From Nitriliruptoraceae bacterium (GTDB taxonomy: Bacteria; Actinomycetota; Nitriliruptoria; Nitriliruptorales; Nitriliruptoraceae), in contig SKLC01000102.1 of NCBI GenBank assembly GCA_007123425.1, positions 1-5,128 of the forward strand: 5,128 nt of DNA. The letters run 5' to 3'. A model generated the notes under the pieces. The model ran no database searches. It had not been told where the DNA came from and worked only from the letters and a program-made list of their open reading frames with translations. Shown in pieces: positions 1 through 4,890 of this stretch (the first letter of the stretch is position 1; each line of letters starts with the position of its first letter). Position numbers and translations under genes: made by a program.

Positions 1-78
1 GCGACGGGTCGACGCGGCGCCGGCGCACGCGGCGGGGGAGCAGGCGCCACCGCTGAGGGCGCGCTGACCACCGCCGAG
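1..78 (+). other. Leader of the RNase HI gene or tail of an upstream gene
   Basis: All three forward frames were read. Frame 1 is open from the window edge into RNase HI, so the true gene could begin upstream. Frame 2 ends in TGA at 65-67 and frame 3 in TGA at 54-56; either could be the last codons of an upstream gene, but the short Ala/Arg-rich peptides they encode resemble nothing I know. A GAGGG at 55-59 looks like a Shine-Dalgarno element. It lies 4 bases before an in-frame CTG (64) and 19 bases before the GTG at 79. Confidence 0.3.
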
Positions 79-537
79 GTGCTCGCCCGCTACACCGACG
101 GGCCTGACACCGGGGTGTTCACCGACGGGGCGGCCAGCCCCAACCCCGGGCCCGGCGGCTGGGGCGCGGTGTGGGTCATCGACGGCGAGATCCAGGCCCA
201 GGACCACGGCCACGAGCCCCACACCACCAACAACCGCATGGAGCTGACCGCGCTGCACCGGGGCGTCGAGCTGGTGCCGCCGGGCACGCCCGCGACGGTC
301 TACTCCGACTCCAACCTCGTGGTGCGCACGGTCACCGAGTGGGCGGCCGGCTGGGAGCGGCGCGGCTGGAAGCGCAAGACCGGCCCCGTGGAGAACCTCG
401 ACCTCGTCCGGCCGCTCTACGAGCTGCTGCGCGAGCGCCCCGAGATCGAGGTCGTCTGGATCCGGGCCCACGCCGGCAACCGCTGGAACGAGTACGCCGA
501 CGCGCTGGCCACGGCCTACCAGCGCGACGAGGTCTAA
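79..537 (+). CDS. rnhA: Ribonuclease HI
   Basis: This enzyme cleaves the RNA strand of RNA-DNA hybrids (R-loops, Okazaki primers) in the cytoplasm, using two divalent metal ions. The 152-residue product matches the usual size of about 155. The full catalytic set is visible: Asp16 in FTDGAASPNPGPGG, Glu55 in NNRMEL, Asp77 in YSDSN, His131 in RAHAGN and Asp141 in NEYAD. The Trp/Lys/Arg-rich stretch at residues 88-100 (WAAGWERRGWKRK) corresponds to the basic handle that grips the hybrid. The start given is GTG at 79, because the fold begins about ten residues later. An in-frame CTG at 64 would give MTTAEVLARY and is better placed behind the GAGGG at 55-59, so the N-terminus may be five residues longer; a start beyond the window edge is not excluded. 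Family assignment is secure, start is not. Confidence 0.95.
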   Translation: MLARYTDGPDTGVFTDGAASPNPGPGGWGAVWVIDGEIQAQDHGHEPHTTNNRMELTALHRGVELVPPGTPATVYSDSNLVVRTVTEWAAGWERRGWKRKTGPVENLDLVRPLYELLRERPEIEVVWIRAHAGNRWNEYADALATAYQRDEV

Positions 538-566
538 GGGCACCGGCTGGCCGGGCCTCGGCTCCT

Positions 567-588
567 GCACGGCCGCGCTCGCGGGTGC
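567..588. repeat. Imperfect inverted repeat before the WYL regulator
   Basis: GCAC (567-570) pairs with GTGC (585-588), and CCGCG (573-577) pairs with CGCGG (580-584), leaving only GG (571-572) unpaired on one side and CT at the centre. It ends one base before the proposed -10 hexamer, so it would lie in the promoter spacer, where an autoregulatory operator is often found. It could equally be a terminator hairpin for RNase HI, although no T-run follows. In DNA this GC-rich, chance is a real alternative. Confidence 0.35.
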
Positions 589-594
589 GACACT
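589..594 (+). promoter_or_regulatory. Candidate -10 element giving a leaderless mRNA
   Basis: GACACT ends six bases before the ATG at 601, which would put transcription initiation at or next to the start codon. No Shine-Dalgarno sequence precedes that ATG (the last six bases are GGGCAG), which agrees with a leaderless message, a common arrangement in actinobacteria. The best -35 candidate is CTGCAC at 565-570, with an 18-bp spacer, and it is a weak match. Confidence 0.4.
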
Positions 595-600
595 GGGCAG

Positions 601-1581
601 ATGGATCCGACCCTGCGGGCCCTGCACCTGCTGGCGCTGCTGCAGCAGCACGTCGCTCCCACCAGCGGTGAGCTGGCCCGGCTGCTGGGGGTGACCCCTC
701 GCACGGTCCGACGCGACGTGACACGGCTGCGGGAGCTGGGCTATGCCGTGGACGCCTCGCCGGGGCGCGACGGCGGCTACCGGCTCCACGCCGGCTCCGC
801 CCTGCCGCCGCTGGTGCTGACCGATGACGAGGCCGTCCTCGTCGCGCTCGGGCTGCGCACCGCGACGCTCACCGGCGTGGCCGGGTCGGCCGACGTGTCG
901 CTCTCGGCCCTGGCCAAGCTCGAGGGCCTGCTGCCCGACCGGCTCCGGTCCCGGGTCGAGGCGGTCGCTGCGACGGTCGTGAGCCTCACGGCAGCCGACG
1001 AGGGCGAGGTGGATCCCTCGACGCTGGCGGTGCTGGCGCTGGCCTGCCGCCGGCGGGAGCACGCGGCGCTGGAGTACGTCGACGCGCGCGGCACCGCGAC
1101 GCGGCGGGACGTCGCGCCCCTGCGGATCGTGCACGCCTCCCGTCGCTGGTATCTGGTCGCCTACGACGAGCGCCGGGCCGGGTGGCGCACGTTCCGCATC
1201 GACCGGGTCACCGCGGCCGAGCCGCTGGGGGGCCGGGTGCGGTTCGACGATCCGCCGGACCCGGTAGAGCTGGTGGCCGAGGCGATCACCCGCGCGCCCT
1301 ACCGGTGGGTCGCCACGGTCCGGCTGTTCCTCGCCCACGAGGTCGCGGCGCGGCGCGTGCCACCGACCGTGGCGCAGCTCACGCCCGAGCCCGACGGCAC
1401 GACCCTGGTGCACCTCGCCGGAAACGAGCTGGAGTGGATCGCGCGTGAGCTCGTGGGCCTCCACTGCGGCTTCGAGGTGCTCGAGCCGCCCGAGCTCCGC
1501 GTCGCGATCCGCGAGCTCGGGCGGAGGCTGGCCGCTTCCACCGGGGGGATCGATCGCCGCGGGCCGGATCCCGACGACTGA
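601..1581 (+). CDS. HTH and WYL domain transcriptional regulator (YafY/PafC type)
   Basis: This is a DNA-binding regulator of 326 residues, the normal size for HTH-WYL-WCX proteins. Residues 1-62 form a DeoR/HTH_11-type winged helix, with the recognition region around TSGELARLLGVTPRTVRRDV (21-40) and the wing GRDGGYRL. Residues 68-135 are a helical linker starting PPLVLTDDEAVLVALGLR. The WYL domain spans about 140-210, with the signature RRWYLVAYD (W183 Y184 L185) and the basic RTFRIDR (196-202), which in this family contacts a nucleic acid or another ligand. A C-terminal WCX domain occupies about 235-312. It has its own promoter 63 bp after RNase HI. WYL regulators often respond to single-stranded DNA or control stress and defence genes, but no defence genes are visible here, so its targets are unknown. 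Confidence 0.92.
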   Translation: MDPTLRALHLLALLQQHVAPTSGELARLLGVTPRTVRRDVTRLRELGYAVDASPGRDGGYRLHAGSALPPLVLTDDEAVLVALGLRTATLTGVAGSADVSLSALAKLEGLLPDRLRSRVEAVAATVVSLTAADEGEVDPSTLAVLALACRRREHAALEYVDARGTATRRDVAPLRIVHASRRWYLVAYDERRAGWRTFRIDRVTAAEPLGGRVRFDDPPDPVELVAEAITRAPYRWVATVRLFLAHEVAARRVPPTVAQLTPEPDGTTLVHLAGNELEWIARELVGLHCGFEVLEPPELRVAIRELGRRLAASTGGIDRRGPDPDD

Positions 1582-1590
1582 CCGCGCGCA

Positions 1591-1648
1591 GGCCCGCGTG
1601 GGACCGCCCGCCGAGAGCCGGAGCCCGGCGAGCGACCGCGTGCGGGCC
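1591..1648. terminator. Possible weak terminator between convergent genes
   Basis: The 105-bp gap between the WYL regulator and the GNAT gene holds no ORF I support. GCCGG (1617-1621) pairs with CCGGC (1625-1629) around a 3-base loop. Outside it, GGCCCGC (1591-1597) pairs with GCGGGCC (1642-1648). There is no T-run on either strand, so a terminator is only suggested by the tail-to-tail position of the genes. Confidence 0.2.
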
Positions 1649-1686
1649 CGTGGCTGCGAGGTGGCGCCCGGGCGGCGAGTGCGTGG

Positions 1687-2277
1687 TCAGCGAGCGTGCG
1701 CCGGCTCGAGGCGCATCACCCACCTCGGGCGGCCTCCCGAGCGCGCCGAGGTCTCCTCGACCCGGTGGAAGCCCGCCGCCTCGAACATGGTGGTCGTGCC
1801 GACGTAGGCGAACGAGGAGCTCAGCCGCTCGCGACCCGGCTCCACGGGGTAGCCCTCGAGCAGGTCGACGCCGACCTCGCGGGCGTAGTCGACCGCGCCG
1901 TCGAGCAGGGCCGCGGCGACTCCCTGCCGACGGTGGGCGGCCCGGACCACGAAGCACACGATGCTCCACCGGTGCCGCTCGTCGATGCGGGGGATGGTCC
2001 TCGAGCGCTGCAGCCTGCCCATGTCCGCCCACGGGCCCAGGGCGCACCAGCCGACCGGCTCGGCGCCGCGGTAGGCCAGGAGGCCGGGCGCGTGCTCGCG
2101 CTCGCACAGCCGCCGCAGGTGCTGGGGACGCTCGGCGCCCCGCAGGCGGTTGAACTCGCTCGAGGAGAGTCGGTGGTACAGGCACCAGCACGCCTCGGCC
2201 CCGCTCTTGGTAGGCGCGAGGATCCTGGTGACGTCCTCGAACCGGTCCGGCGTCGCTGGTCGCACCACGATGTCCAT
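1687..2277 (-). CDS. GNAT family N-acetyltransferase
   Basis: The product is a cytoplasmic acetyl-CoA-dependent acyltransferase of 196 residues; its acceptor is unknown. The N-terminal strand MDIVVRPATPDRFEDV and the acetyl-CoA pyrophosphate loop HRRQGVAAALL (115-125, Q118 G119 A121) identify the GNAT fold. The preceding strand WSIVCFVV (104-111) and the late FEAAGFHRVEE (165-175) fit motifs A and B. A CWCLYHR segment (30-36) with two cysteines precedes the core, and LEGYPVE (140-146) follows motif A; from memory both recur in an actinobacterial GNAT subgroup of unknown substrate. The start is the ATG at 2277, behind a strong Shine-Dalgarno. It diverges from the DinB-like gene and converges on the WYL regulator, so it is probably transcribed alone. 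Antibiotic, amine or protein acetylation cannot be separated from sequence. Confidence 0.9.
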   Translation of the reverse strand: MDIVVRPATPDRFEDVTRILAPTKSGAEACWCLYHRLSSSEFNRLRGAERPQHLRRLCEREHAPGLLAYRGAEPVGWCALGPWADMGRLQRSRTIPRIDERHRWSIVCFVVRAAHRRQGVAAALLDGAVDYAREVGVDLLEGYPVEPGRERLSSSFAYVGTTTMFEAAGFHRVEETSARSGGRPRWVMRLEPAHAR

Positions 2278-2282
2278 CGGTG

Positions 2283-2289
2283 ACCTCCC
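2283..2289 (-). promoter_or_regulatory. Ribosome binding site of the GNAT gene
   Basis: The reverse strand reads GGGAGGT, then five bases, then ATG at 2277. This strong match fixes the start and excludes the longer upstream reading frame. Confidence 0.75.
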
Positions 2290-2317
2290 ACCCGGGTCGG
2301 CGAAGCGTCGGTGATGA

Positions 2318-2338
2318 TGCGGACATGCCCTGTCCGCA
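2318..2338. promoter_or_regulatory. Perfect inverted repeat, candidate operator between divergent genes
   Basis: TGCGGACA (2318-2325) and TGTCCGCA (2331-2338) are exact reverse complements around a 5-base centre, TGCCC. The site lies about 40 bp from each start codon, in the 101-bp gap between the GNAT gene and the DinB-like gene. It sits just upstream of the proposed -10 of the latter and overlaps a TTGCGG that could be the -35 of the former. A dimeric repressor here could control both genes. No regulator gene is adjacent; the WYL regulator is the closest candidate, without direct evidence. Confidence 0.5.
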
Positions 2339-2346
2339 ACGGGGCG

Positions 2347-2352
2347 TACGGT
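2347..2352 (+). promoter_or_regulatory. Candidate -10 element of the DinB-like gene
   Basis: TACGGT fits the TANNNT pattern and lies 26 bases before the ATG at 2379, allowing a short leader that still contains the Shine-Dalgarno. No convincing -35 is seen; the expected place is occupied by the inverted repeat at 2318-2338, so an activator or repressor there could matter. Confidence 0.4.
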
Positions 2353-2362
2353 CGCCGTCGTC

Positions 2363-2370
2363 GAAGGGAG
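2363..2370 (+). promoter_or_regulatory. Ribosome binding site that sets the DinB-like start
   Basis: GAAGGGAG is followed by eight bases and then the ATG at 2379. This supports 2379 over the earlier in-frame ATG at 2280, which lies next to the GNAT start and would add 33 residues of low-complexity sequence across the promoter region. Confidence 0.65.
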
Positions 2371-2378
2371 AGCGACCG

Positions 2379-2948
2379 ATGGTGACCGAGCAGCGCGTCG
2401 AGGTCGACTGGCACCACGAGCTGATCGACCAGCTGGACCTGCACTACAACGTGTGGTTCTGGCCCCGTCTCGAGGGGCTGACCGACGAGGAGTACCTCTG
2501 GGAGCCGGTGGAGGGCTGTTGGAGCGTGCGACCCGGCCCGGACGGGGTCTGGCGCATGGACGCCTACGACGCGATGGACGCCGCGCCCGACCCGCCCCCG
2601 TTCACCACGATCGCCTGGCGGCTGTGCCACATCGGCGCGCACTGCCTGGGGATGCGCGCCACCAACCACCTCGGCGACGGCATCTACGACCTGGACGCCG
2701 TGGCCTGGCCGGCGACCGCCGCGGAGGCGATCGCGTTCGTCGGCGAGGCCTACGGCCGGTGGCGGGCCGGCATCGAGGCGTTGGGCGAGGAGGGCCTCCA
2801 CCGCGCTGCCGGGGCGGCCGAGGGGCCGTACGCGGACCACCCGATGGCCGCGCTCGTCCTGCACATCAATCGCGAGGTCATCCACCATGGCGCCGAGGTC
2901 GCGTGTCTGCGGGACCTGTACCGCGCCTCCCGGGGCAGCGGGCGCTGA
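2379..2948 (+). CDS. DinB-fold family protein (DinB_2-like, putative metal-dependent)
   Basis: The product has 189 residues, typical for the four-helix DinB/YfiT superfamily. Members are metal-binding and several actinobacterial ones use mycothiol or related thiols; the reaction of this one is unknown. Helix 1 is at about 10-33 (DWHHELIDQLDLHYNVWFWPRL), followed by the GLTDEEYLWEPVEGCWSVRP segment usual in the family. The second helix carries TTIAWRLCHIGAHCLG with His84 and His88, and the last helix carries HINREVIHHGAEVACLRDLY with His162, Glu166, His169, His170 and Glu173. The metal site is most likely built from His84 and one or two of the late histidines. It is divergent from the GNAT gene and ends 22 bp from the convergent cupin gene, so it is probably monocistronic. 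It should not be read as a DNA damage gene merely because of the DinB name. Confidence 0.87.
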   Translation: MVTEQRVEVDWHHELIDQLDLHYNVWFWPRLEGLTDEEYLWEPVEGCWSVRPGPDGVWRMDAYDAMDAAPDPPPFTTIAWRLCHIGAHCLGMRATNHLGDGIYDLDAVAWPATAAEAIAFVGEAYGRWRAGIEALGEEGLHRAAGAAEGPYADHPMAALVLHINREVIHHGAEVACLRDLYRASRGSGR

Positions 2949-2953
2949 GCGCC
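2941..2953. terminator. Small hairpin over the DinB-like stop codon
   Basis: GGCGC (2941-2945) and GCGCC (2949-2953) flank the TGA stop as a three-base loop. The 22-bp gap to the cupin stop leaves little other room for termination. It is short and without a T-run, so this is weak. Confidence 0.2.
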
Positions 2954-2970
2954 GGCGCCGCGCTGCGGGG

Positions 2971-3312
2971 CTATGCCGCGAGGCTCTCGCCGAAGTCGAT
3001 GAAGACGCAGGGCTCATCGCCGACGGTCCAGGCATCGTGGCCGGGCTCGATGACGACCACGGATCCGGGCCCGGCCTCCGCCTCGGTCCCGTCGCGCATC
3101 GCCACGCGCAGCCTGCCCGACTCCACGTAGGCGACGTGCGGCGCGGTGCACGGCTCGGGCTCGAAATGCTCGGTGTAGCGCCAGCCCGGCTCGAACGTGA
3201 ACCTCCACACGCTGTGCCCGCCGACGTCCATGCGCTGGGCATGGACCTTCTCGAGACCTGCGAGCTCCTCATCGGGATCTTCGAAGGACCGCGCATCGAC
3301 GCCAGCCACCAT
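2971..3312 (-). CDS. Small single-domain cupin protein
   Basis: This 113-residue protein is one cupin beta-barrel. Motif 1 covers PGWRYTEHFEPEPCTAPHVAYVESG (42-66) and motif 2 covers GPGSVVVIEPGHDAWTVGDEP (81-101). The canonical HxH pair is absent: His49 and His59 are ten residues apart with Cys55 between them, and His92 in PGHDAW completes a probable metal site. The GHDAWxVGDEP ending is familiar from an actinobacterial cupin group of unknown substrate. Likely cytoplasmic, as there is no signal peptide. It may be a small-molecule-binding or dioxygenase/isomerase-like protein, but no reaction can be assigned. Three start codons stand in a row (GTG 3315, ATG 3312, GTG 3309); ATG 3312 is chosen, while GTG 3309 has slightly better Shine-Dalgarno spacing. 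It converges on the DinB-like gene. Confidence 0.88.
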   Translation of the reverse strand: MVAGVDARSFEDPDEELAGLEKVHAQRMDVGGHSVWRFTFEPGWRYTEHFEPEPCTAPHVAYVESGRLRVAMRDGTEAEAGPGSVVVIEPGHDAWTVGDEPCVFIDFGESLAA

Positions 3313-3315
3313 CAC

Positions 3316-3321
3316 ACCTCC
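3316..3321 (-). promoter_or_regulatory. Ribosome binding site of the cupin gene
   Basis: The reverse strand reads GGAGGT followed by GTG, ATG and GTG codons. Counting from GGAGG, the spacing is 4 bases to the ATG at 3312 and 7 to the GTG at 3309, so the exact first residue is open by one codon. Confidence 0.65.
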
Positions 3322-3338
3322 ACCGCGAGCGTCCAGCC

Positions 3339-3367
3339 ATCGTGGCACGGCCCGCGCCGCCCGTCCA
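3339..3367 (-). promoter_or_regulatory. Candidate promoter of the cupin gene
   Basis: On the reverse strand TGGACG (3367-3362, four of six matches to TTGACA) is followed by a 17-bp spacer and CACGAT (3344-3339, three of six matches to TATAAT, including the A2 and T6). Initiation near 3332 would leave a leader of about 20 bases containing the Shine-Dalgarno. Confidence 0.4.
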
Positions 3368-3384
3368 TGGGCGAGCGCCCCTGG
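3365..3384. repeat. Near-perfect inverted repeat at the cupin promoter
   Basis: CCATGGGCG (3365-3373) and CGCCCCTGG (3376-3384) are reverse complements at eight of nine positions around a central AG. The repeat touches the proposed -35 of the cupin gene. The rest of the 207-bp gap (3313-3519) holds promoters for both flanking genes and no ORF I support. Confidence 0.35.
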
Positions 3385-3490
3385 GCTGCGCCCACCGCGG
3401 CACCTCGTGCCCGTCAGGCTCCGAGCCCGCTCCCTGTCGATGGGGCGTGGGCGTCGCCGGAGCCTCGCTGCGGCGGGCACGGCCGGGACG

Positions 3491-3496
3491 TAGGGT
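3491..3496 (+). promoter_or_regulatory. Candidate -10 element of the lipoprotein gene
   Basis: TAGGGT preceded by CG matches the TANNNT pattern and has the same CG-TA context as the TACGGT before the DinB-like gene. It lies 23 bases before the ATG at 3520. No clear -35 is present. Confidence 0.45.
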
Positions 3497-3508
3497 GCGA
3501 CCCCGGAC

Positions 3509-3514
3509 GGGAGG
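3509..3514 (+). promoter_or_regulatory. Ribosome binding site of the lipoprotein gene
   Basis: GGGAGG five bases before the ATG at 3520 decides the start. The same frame is open back to 2887, but the upstream part runs antisense through the cupin gene and lacks a signal peptide position. Confidence 0.7.
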
Positions 3515-3519
3515 GGAGC

Positions 3520-4503
3520 ATGTCGGTGCGCAGGATGGGCGTGGTGGCGGTGCTCGGGCTCCTGCTGGTCGCGTGCGGAGACGCGGTCGAGGAGCCCGAT
3601 GTCGATGCCGCGCCCGAACAGGACGCCGGTGCTCGGCCCGCCGGGGACGAGCCGGATCCCACGGCTGACGACGGCGCAGCCCCGACGCCACCCGTGCCCG
3701 GCCCGGCCGAGGTCGAGCTCATCGACGCGGGGGAGCAGCCGCACACCGAGCTGCGGCTGGCCCCCGAGCTCGGCGACGTGGCAGAGGTGCGCATCACCTC
3801 GGAGCATGTGGCCTCCGGGGACGCGCAGGAGTCCGCGGCTGCAGGGCCACCTGCGTTGACGCTCGAGCTCGAGGTCACCGACGTGAGCGGGGAGCAGATC
3901 GAGGTCTCGTTCGTGGTCGCCGAGACGGCCGCCGAGGACGAGCAGCTCGCATCGCAGCTGTCCAGCATGCACGGCACGCTCGACCTGGACGAGCGGGGCC
4001 GGGTGCACGACATCGCCGCGTCGTTCGACGCGGTCGACGACGACCCGCCCGCGGGCATGGGCGACGACGCGGCCCCGCTGTTGACCCAGGCGTTCGACGT
4101 CCTCCGCGTCCTGCCGGCCTTCCCACGCCAGCCGGTGGGCGCAGGGGCGGTGTGGACCGTCGAGCAGGCGACGCTGATCCCGGGCCCCGCCTGGGAGGTG
4201 GCCACGGTCACCCTCGAGGAGCTCGACGGCGAGCGCTACACCCTGCGGACCGAGGCGACCCACGACCTCTGGCAGGAGTGGCTCGACTGGCAGCGCCAGG
4301 CAGCGGACGAGCGCGAGCGCATCGCCCCGCCGATGTGGGGGGACATCGACGGCGAGGGCACGGGCGAGGTCGACGGTGCGCTGGACGCGGTCGTGCCCCA
4401 GCGCGCCCGACGGTCGCTGGAGGTCACCACCCACGCCGAGTCGCCGGACGGCGAGCCGCTCGCGGGCACGGTGCGCATCGAGGACCGCCTCGAGCGTGAC
4501 TGA
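3520..4503 (+). CDS. Acidic secreted lipoprotein, DUF6263-like, function unknown
   Basis: The 327-residue product starts with a lipoprotein signal peptide: basic MSVRR, a hydrophobic core (7-17) and the lipobox LVAC with Cys19, so it should be lipid-anchored outside the cytoplasmic membrane. Residues 20-64 are a disordered linker rich in Asp, Glu, Pro and Ala. The rest looks like a beta-rich globular domain: ELRLAPELGDVAEVRITSEH (77-96), LTLELEVTDVSGEQIEVSFVV (113-133), HGTLDLDERGRVHDI (151-165), then FPRQPVGAGAVWTVEQ (201-216) and a late GEGTGEVDGALDAVVP (278-293). The order of strands and the PVGxGAxW and GxGxGE...VP features recall DUF6263 proteins, a judgement from memory. A Trp-rich helical insert, LWQEWLDWQRQAADERERI, sits at 250-268. 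No catalytic motif is visible. It has its own promoter and a strong hairpin after its stop, so it is probably monocistronic. Confidence 0.85.
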   Translation: MSVRRMGVVAVLGLLLVACGDAVEEPDVDAAPEQDAGARPAGDEPDPTADDGAAPTPPVPGPAEVELIDAGEQPHTELRLAPELGDVAEVRITSEHVASGDAQESAAAGPPALTLELEVTDVSGEQIEVSFVVAETAAEDEQLASQLSSMHGTLDLDERGRVHDIAASFDAVDDDPPAGMGDDAAPLLTQAFDVLRVLPAFPRQPVGAGAVWTVEQATLIPGPAWEVATVTLEELDGERYTLRTEATHDLWQEWLDWQRQAADERERIAPPMWGDIDGEGTGEVDGALDAVVPQRARRSLEVTTHAESPDGEPLAGTVRIEDRLERD

Positions 4504-4511
4504 CCGGCGTC

Positions 4512-4546
4512 AGGCGGGCGCAGGGCCCTCGCCGGCCCTGTCGCCT
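4512..4546. terminator. Bidirectional terminator hairpin
   Basis: CAGGGCC (4521-4527) pairs perfectly with GGCCCTG (4534-4540) around a six-base loop, and AGGCG (4512-4516) pairs with CGCCT (4542-4546) outside an asymmetric internal loop (four bases against one). The hairpin lies in the 72-bp gap between the convergent lipoprotein and AzlD genes. It lacks a T-run, as is usual for high-GC actinobacterial terminators. Confidence 0.5.
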
Positions 4547-4575
4547 CACAGCCGCAGCGGCCCCGCCCGGAGGAG

Positions 4576-4890
4576 TCAGCCCCAGCCCAGGGCCCGCACG
4601 AGCGCGGTGGCGGCGGCGCCGAGGATCACCACGAGGATGAAGGGCGCCCGCAGCGCCACCGCCAGCGCGGCGACCCCCAGGCCCACCACCCGCGCGTCGA
4701 TCGCCATCTGCGCGCCGTCGGCGAAGGTCTGGTTGGCCACGAGCGCCGCCAGCAGCGCGGCGGGCAGCAGCTCCACCAGCTGCTGGAGGCGGGGAGGCAG
4801 CTCCCGCCCGGAGGAGGCCAGTGGCCCGAGCGCCTTCATCGCCAGCGTGCCGACGGCCAGGACCATGATGGCGAGCACGAGCATCATCAT
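4576..4890 (-). CDS. azlD: AzlD family branched-chain amino acid transport subunit
   Basis: AzlD is the small membrane partner of AzlC; the pair exports branched-chain amino acids and related compounds. The 104-residue product fits the family length of about 100-110. It has a hydrophobic N-terminal segment (2-22), the polar link SSGRELPPRLQQLVE (27-40), a second segment LLPAALLAALVA (41-52) and a long hydrophobic C-terminal part (68-100) that can hold one or two further helices. The R-x-LPP-R followed by a LPAALLAAL helix is characteristic. Its ATG overlaps the stop of the upstream AzlC gene (ATGA, 4887-4890), so translation is probably coupled. Three ATG codons stand in a row (4890, 4887, 4884); the first has the best Shine-Dalgarno spacing. 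Confidence 0.88.
   Translation of the reverse strand: MMMLVLAIMVLAVGTLAMKALGPLASSGRELPPRLQQLVELLPAALLAALVANQTFADGAQMAIDARVVGLGVAALAVALRAPFILVVILGAAATALVRALGWG

Noticed and set aside
1379..2326. Reverse-strand frame of 315 codons over the GNAT gene
   Set aside because: It is a shadow in another frame; the GNAT frame carries the recognisable motifs and the ribosome binding site.
2280..2378. Earlier ATG for the DinB-like gene
   Set aside because: It would add 33 residues with no family similarity across the promoter region, while a good Shine-Dalgarno precedes the ATG at 2379.
1821..3296. Long reverse-strand frame of 491 codons
   Set aside because: It runs through the GNAT and cupin genes in the wrong frame and antisense to the DinB-like gene. 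Its Arg/Pro/Ser-rich translation is typical of a GC-rich shadow frame.
2887..3519. Forward open frame upstream of the lipoprotein start
   Set aside because: It would bury the signal peptide inside a longer protein and runs antisense to the cupin gene.
3313..4434. N-terminal extension of the cupin gene by about 370 codons on the reverse strand
   Set aside because: The frame is open but antisense to the lipoprotein gene, and the cupin has its own Shine-Dalgarno and promoter-like elements at 3316-3367.
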